Below, one piece after another: positions 4,862 to 7,523 of a stretch of DNA of 7,523 nt. The translations under genes were made by a program, and so were the position numbers. A model generated the notes under the pieces. That model did no database searches. It saw nothing but the letters and a program-made list of their open reading frames with translations, and was not told the DNA's origin. Positions within the stretch are counted from its first letter, which is position 1. Every line of letters begins with the position of its first letter. The stretch is from UBA5972 sp964480735. GTDB lineage: Bacteria > Pseudomonadota > Alphaproteobacteria > Rhodobacterales > Rhodobacteraceae. The DNA is taken from the NCBI GenBank assembly GCA_964480735.1, contig CAYZQS010000124.1, positions 1-7,523 of the forward strand, given 5' to 3'.

Positions 4862-5698
4862 CTAGTTTATCAACCCAACGCCGCGCATCGCACCCTTTAT
4901 CTGCGCTTTGGTTTCCGGCAACAGCTCCGTCAGCGGCGCCCGTACCTCTTCGGAGCATTTCCCCAAAACCGACATGCCGTATTTCGCACCCACCAGCCCC
5001 GGCTCCACAAATATCGCTGTGTGCAGCGGCAGCAAACGGTCCTGCAGTTCCAGCGCCTGTTCCCAGTCACCGGCCAGTGTTGCCGCCTGAAATTCCGCGC
5101 ACAGGCGCGGGGCCACATTGGCGGTGACCGAAATGCAGCCAACCCCGCCGTGCACGTTAAATCCCAACGCCGAAGCATCCTCGCCGGACAGCTGACAAAA
5201 ATCCACGCCACAGGTCGCCCGCTGATGGCTGACCCTGACAATATCGCCGGTCGCGTCTTTCACACCGATAATGTTGGGCAGTTTTGCCAGCTCGCCCATC
5301 GTTTCGGGCGTCATATCAACGATCGAACGCGGCGGGATATTATAGATGATGATCGGCAGGTCACAGCATTCGCTGGCCGCCGTGAAATGGGCGATCAACC
5401 CCCGTTGGGTTGGCTTGTTATAATAAGGCGTCACGATCAACGCCGCATCCGCACCCACCCTGTGGGCGTGCTGCATCAGATGCACGGTTTCGGTGGTGTT
5501 GTTTGACCCGGCCCCGGCAATCACCGGCACGCGCCCGGCGGCGGCCTTCACCACAACCTCCACCACCATTTCATGCTCGGCGTGGCTTAGCGTTGGGCTT
5601 TCACCGGTGGTCCCGACAGGCACAAGCCCGTTGCTGCCTTCCCCGATATGCCATTCAACCAGGTCCTTAAGCGTATCAGTATCCACTTCGCCATCTTT
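4862..5698 (-). CDS. dapA: 4-hydroxy-tetrahydrodipicolinate synthase DapA (5' end lost in gap)
   Basis: DapA condenses pyruvate with aspartate-semialdehyde, the first committed step toward diaminopimelate and lysine. The visible part is 278 residues. Alignment from memory to E. coli DapA (292) gives a constant offset of 14, so about 14 N-terminal residues are missing in the N run. The (beta/alpha)8 active site is intact: GTTGES with the paired Thr (visible 30-31, E. coli 44-45), Y93 in TPYYNKP (E. coli Y107), and Y119 in YNIPPR (Y133). R124 (R138) and the Schiff-base lysine K147 in GVKDATGD (K161) are also present. SGEDA and ISVTANVAP complete the pattern. It is cytoplasmic and a homotetramer in most bacteria. 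It is the first gene of the minus-strand run and diverges from slt. Any reading frame drawn through the N run to give a longer protein is an artefact. Confidence 0.96.
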   Translation of the reverse strand, partial: KDGEVDTDTLKDLVEWHIGEGSNGLVPVGTTGESPTLSHAEHEMVVEVVVKAAAGRVPVIAGAGSNNTTETVHLMQHAHRVGADAALIVTPYYNKPTQRGLIAHFTAASECCDLPIIIYNIPPRSIVDMTPETMGELAKLPNIIGVKDATGDIVRVSHQRATCGVDFCQLSGEDASALGFNVHGGVGCISVTANVAPRLCAEFQAATLAGDWEQALELQDRLLPLHTAIFVEPGLVGAKYGMSVLGKCSEEVRAPLTELLPETKAQIKGAMRGVGLIN

Positions 5699-5798
5699 NN
5701 NNNNNNNNNNNNNNNNNNNNNNNNNNNNNNNNNNNNNNNNNNNNNNNNNNNNNNNNNNNNNNNNNNNNNNNNNNNNNNNNNNNNNNNNNNNNNNNNNN
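5699..5798. other. Assembly gap of 100 N
   Basis: Exactly 100 undetermined bases, the common convention for a gap of unknown size. It removes the start of dapA, the start of slt (including most of its signal peptide) and their whole shared control region. The two flanks carry divergent genes, which is a common arrangement, but the adjacency itself depends on the scaffolding. Confidence 0.97.
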
Positions 5799-5799
5799 T

Positions 5800-7523
5800 T
5801 GGATATTTGCCGCCGTCGCATTCGCGCAAAGCGAAGAGGAAAACGGGGCCTTTCTTGCAGCAGCACTGGAAGCCGCCGACAAAGATCAATGGGCTGTGGC
5901 GTTTCAGCACTCCAGCCGCATCAATGATCCGGTAGCCAATGATATTATCCTGTGGCGGAAGTTGCGCAAAGGGCGCGGCGCCTGGGATGAATACACCGAT
6001 TTTCTGGCCCGCAACAGCGACTGGCCGGGAATCAGCGGATTAAGGTCCCGCGGCGAGGGGGCCATGCCTGCCAATCACACACCCGCCGAGGTTATCGCCT
6101 ATTTCAAAATTCAAATCCCGCAAACCGGCGTTGGCGCGGTGCGGCTGGCCGAGGCGCTGACGGCGCTGGGGCAAGAAAACGCCGCCCACAGCGAAGTGAT
6201 CCGGGTGTGGCGGGAATATTCCCTGACCAGCAGCGTGCAGAAAACCCTGCTGTCCCGCTATAAGGATATTTTGAAAGATCATCATACGGTCCGGCTGGAC
6301 ATGCTGCTGTGGCGCAACCTCAAAAAACAATCTGCCGCCATGTACCCGCTGGTCAGTGACGGGTATGTGAAACTTGCCAAAGCGCGGCTGGGTCTTCGGG
6401 CGCGGGTCAAAGGCGTTGACGGATTGATCAATGCGGTTCCCGAAGAATTGCAAAATGATGCCGGGCTGGTTTATGAGCGGTTCAACTGGCGGGCCAGAAA
6501 AGACCGGCGTCTGGACGCGCTGGAACTGCTGAGGGAACGCTCCACTTCTGCCGCCAGTCTGGGACAGCCGGAACGCTGGGCCGGTCGCCGACGTTCCTAT
6601 GCCCGCCGCGCCATGCGCGATGGCGACAATGCGCTGGCATACGAGCTGGCGTCGCGGCATTTCCTGACCTCGGGTTCAAATTACGCCGATCTTGAATGGT
6701 TGTCAGGTTTCATAGCTTTGCGAAAACTTAACGATCCGGTTCAGGCCCTAAAGCACTTTCGGGACTTTCGCGCGGCGATTGCCACGCCCATCAGCTATGG
6801 GCGGGCCGGGTATTGGATTGGCCGGGCGTTTGAAGCGGCTGGCGATAAGGAAAGCGCCCAAATCGCTTATGAATTTGCCGCACAGTATCAAACCAGCTTT
6901 TACGGTCAGCTGGCTGCGGAAAATGCCGGTGTGGCACCGGATAAATCGTTAAACGGCAGGGAGAAATTTCCAGACTGGCGGCAGGCAGAATTTATCAACG
7001 GTACGCCGATGCGGGCCGCGATATTGCTGCATTATGCGGGCGAAACCGCGATGTCAGAGCGGTTTTTTATTCAGACTGCGGAATATTCGGATCGCACCGG
7101 CCTGCAGCAACTGGCTGATCTGGCAATGGAACTGGGCAAGCCCAGCATCGCGCTTCGGGTGTCCAAACAGGCAGCGAAACAGGGGCATGTTCTGCCGCGC
7201 ACCTATTTTCCGCTGACCGATCTGGCCAAATTTGAGTCTGACCTTGCGCCTGAAATCGCCATGTCAATCGCCCGGCGGGAAAGTGAATTGAACGACGTTG
7301 TTGTCAGCCCGGCCGGGGCACTGGGCCTGATGCAGATCATGCCGGCAACCGCAAGAAGCGTGGCCAAGGTTCTGGGCGTGCCCTATTCCAAAGGACGGTT
7401 GACCAGTGACTGGAAATATAACGCTGCGCTGGGGTCTGCCTATCTGGCGCAGCAACTGAAGGACTTTGACGGCAGTTATATACTGGCATTTGCCGCCTAT
7501 AACGCCGGGCCTCATCGGTCGCG
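5800..7523 (+). CDS. slt: Soluble lytic murein transglycosylase, Slt70 family (partial at both ends)
   Basis: A single frame without stops runs for 574 codons from the gap to the window end. The enzyme cleaves the MurNAc-GlcNAc bond of peptidoglycan, leaving 1,6-anhydro ends. The first visible residues, WIFAAVAFA followed by QSEEE, look like the end of a signal peptide with AFA as the cleavage site, so it is periplasmic. Visible residues about 12-470 are an Ala/Leu/Arg-rich helical region, like the superhelical U- and L-domains of Slt70. The catalytic GH23 domain begins near 484: IARRESELN holds the catalytic glutamate (visible residue 494, codon at 7279-7281; E478 of mature E. coli Slt70). 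GALGLMQIMPATA and AAYNAGP (565-571) follow in the usual order. Roughly 60-80 C-terminal residues probably lie beyond the window. The start codon and promoter are in the N run. Confidence 0.95.

Noticed and set aside
4232..5506. Plus-strand open frame of 424 codons opposite smpB and dapA
   Set aside because: It is an antisense shadow of two certain genes. Its translation is rich in Arg, His, Gln and Phe, with no recognisable domain.
4862..5866. Minus-strand frame of 334 codons running through the N run
   Set aside because: The part beyond the gap is antisense to slt and only joins dapA because N carries no stop codons.
6040..6660. Minus-strand open frame of 206 codons
   Set aside because: It is a shadow of the plus-strand slt reading frame, with no ribosome-binding site or recognisable motif.

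Overview
The window looks like a piece of an alphaproteobacterial chromosome, most likely Rhodobacterales (a marine Roseobacter-type organism). I base this on moderate GC content, on the protein sequences of DapA, SmpB, the YhhQ-type transporter and the Slt-type lytic transglycosylase, and on an intergenic palindrome of a kind I associate with alphaproteobacteria. The assignment is from recognition, not from a search.

Layout. Bases 1-54 are a tandem array of an 8-bp unit at the left edge, followed by non-coding or unidentified sequence and a perfect 22-bp inverted repeat (199-253). From 275 to 5698 every clear gene is on the minus strand. In the direction of transcription these are: dapA (5' end lost in an assembly gap), smpB, an 87-residue membrane protein of unknown function, a 3-mercaptopyruvate-type sulfurtransferase, a YhhQ/QueT-type queuosine-precursor transporter, a 284-base leader-like region, a cyclopropane-fatty-acid-synthase-family methyltransferase, and arfB. 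Bases 5699-5798 are exactly 100 N, the usual placeholder for a gap of unknown length. To the right of the gap the strand switches: 5800-7523 is one uninterrupted plus-strand reading frame for a periplasmic Slt70-family lytic transglycosylase, truncated at both ends.

How the genes fit together. dapA, smpB, the small membrane protein and the sulfurtransferase are closely spaced (66, 3 and 84 bases between them) and could form one operon, while dapA and slt diverge from a control region hidden in the gap. DapA makes a precursor of lysine and diaminopimelate, and Slt turns over peptidoglycan containing diaminopimelate, so the divergent pair has a cell-wall theme. The cfa-like gene and arfB are 9 bases apart and probably co-transcribed. 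SmpB (trans-translation) and ArfB (stop-codon-independent peptide release) are two separate ribosome-rescue factors in the same neighbourhood.

The most unusual stretch is 2042-2280, upstream of the cfa-like gene on the minus strand. It contains a 16-base perfect complement of the 16S rRNA 3' tail placed ideally before an 18-codon GTG reading frame, a long imperfect stem-loop whose arm can alternatively pair with that Shine-Dalgarno sequence, and a textbook intrinsic terminator. It reads either as a small independent transcript encoding a micro-peptide or as an attenuator-like leader of the cfa-like gene. The rest of the window is ordinary chromosomal housekeeping sequence.
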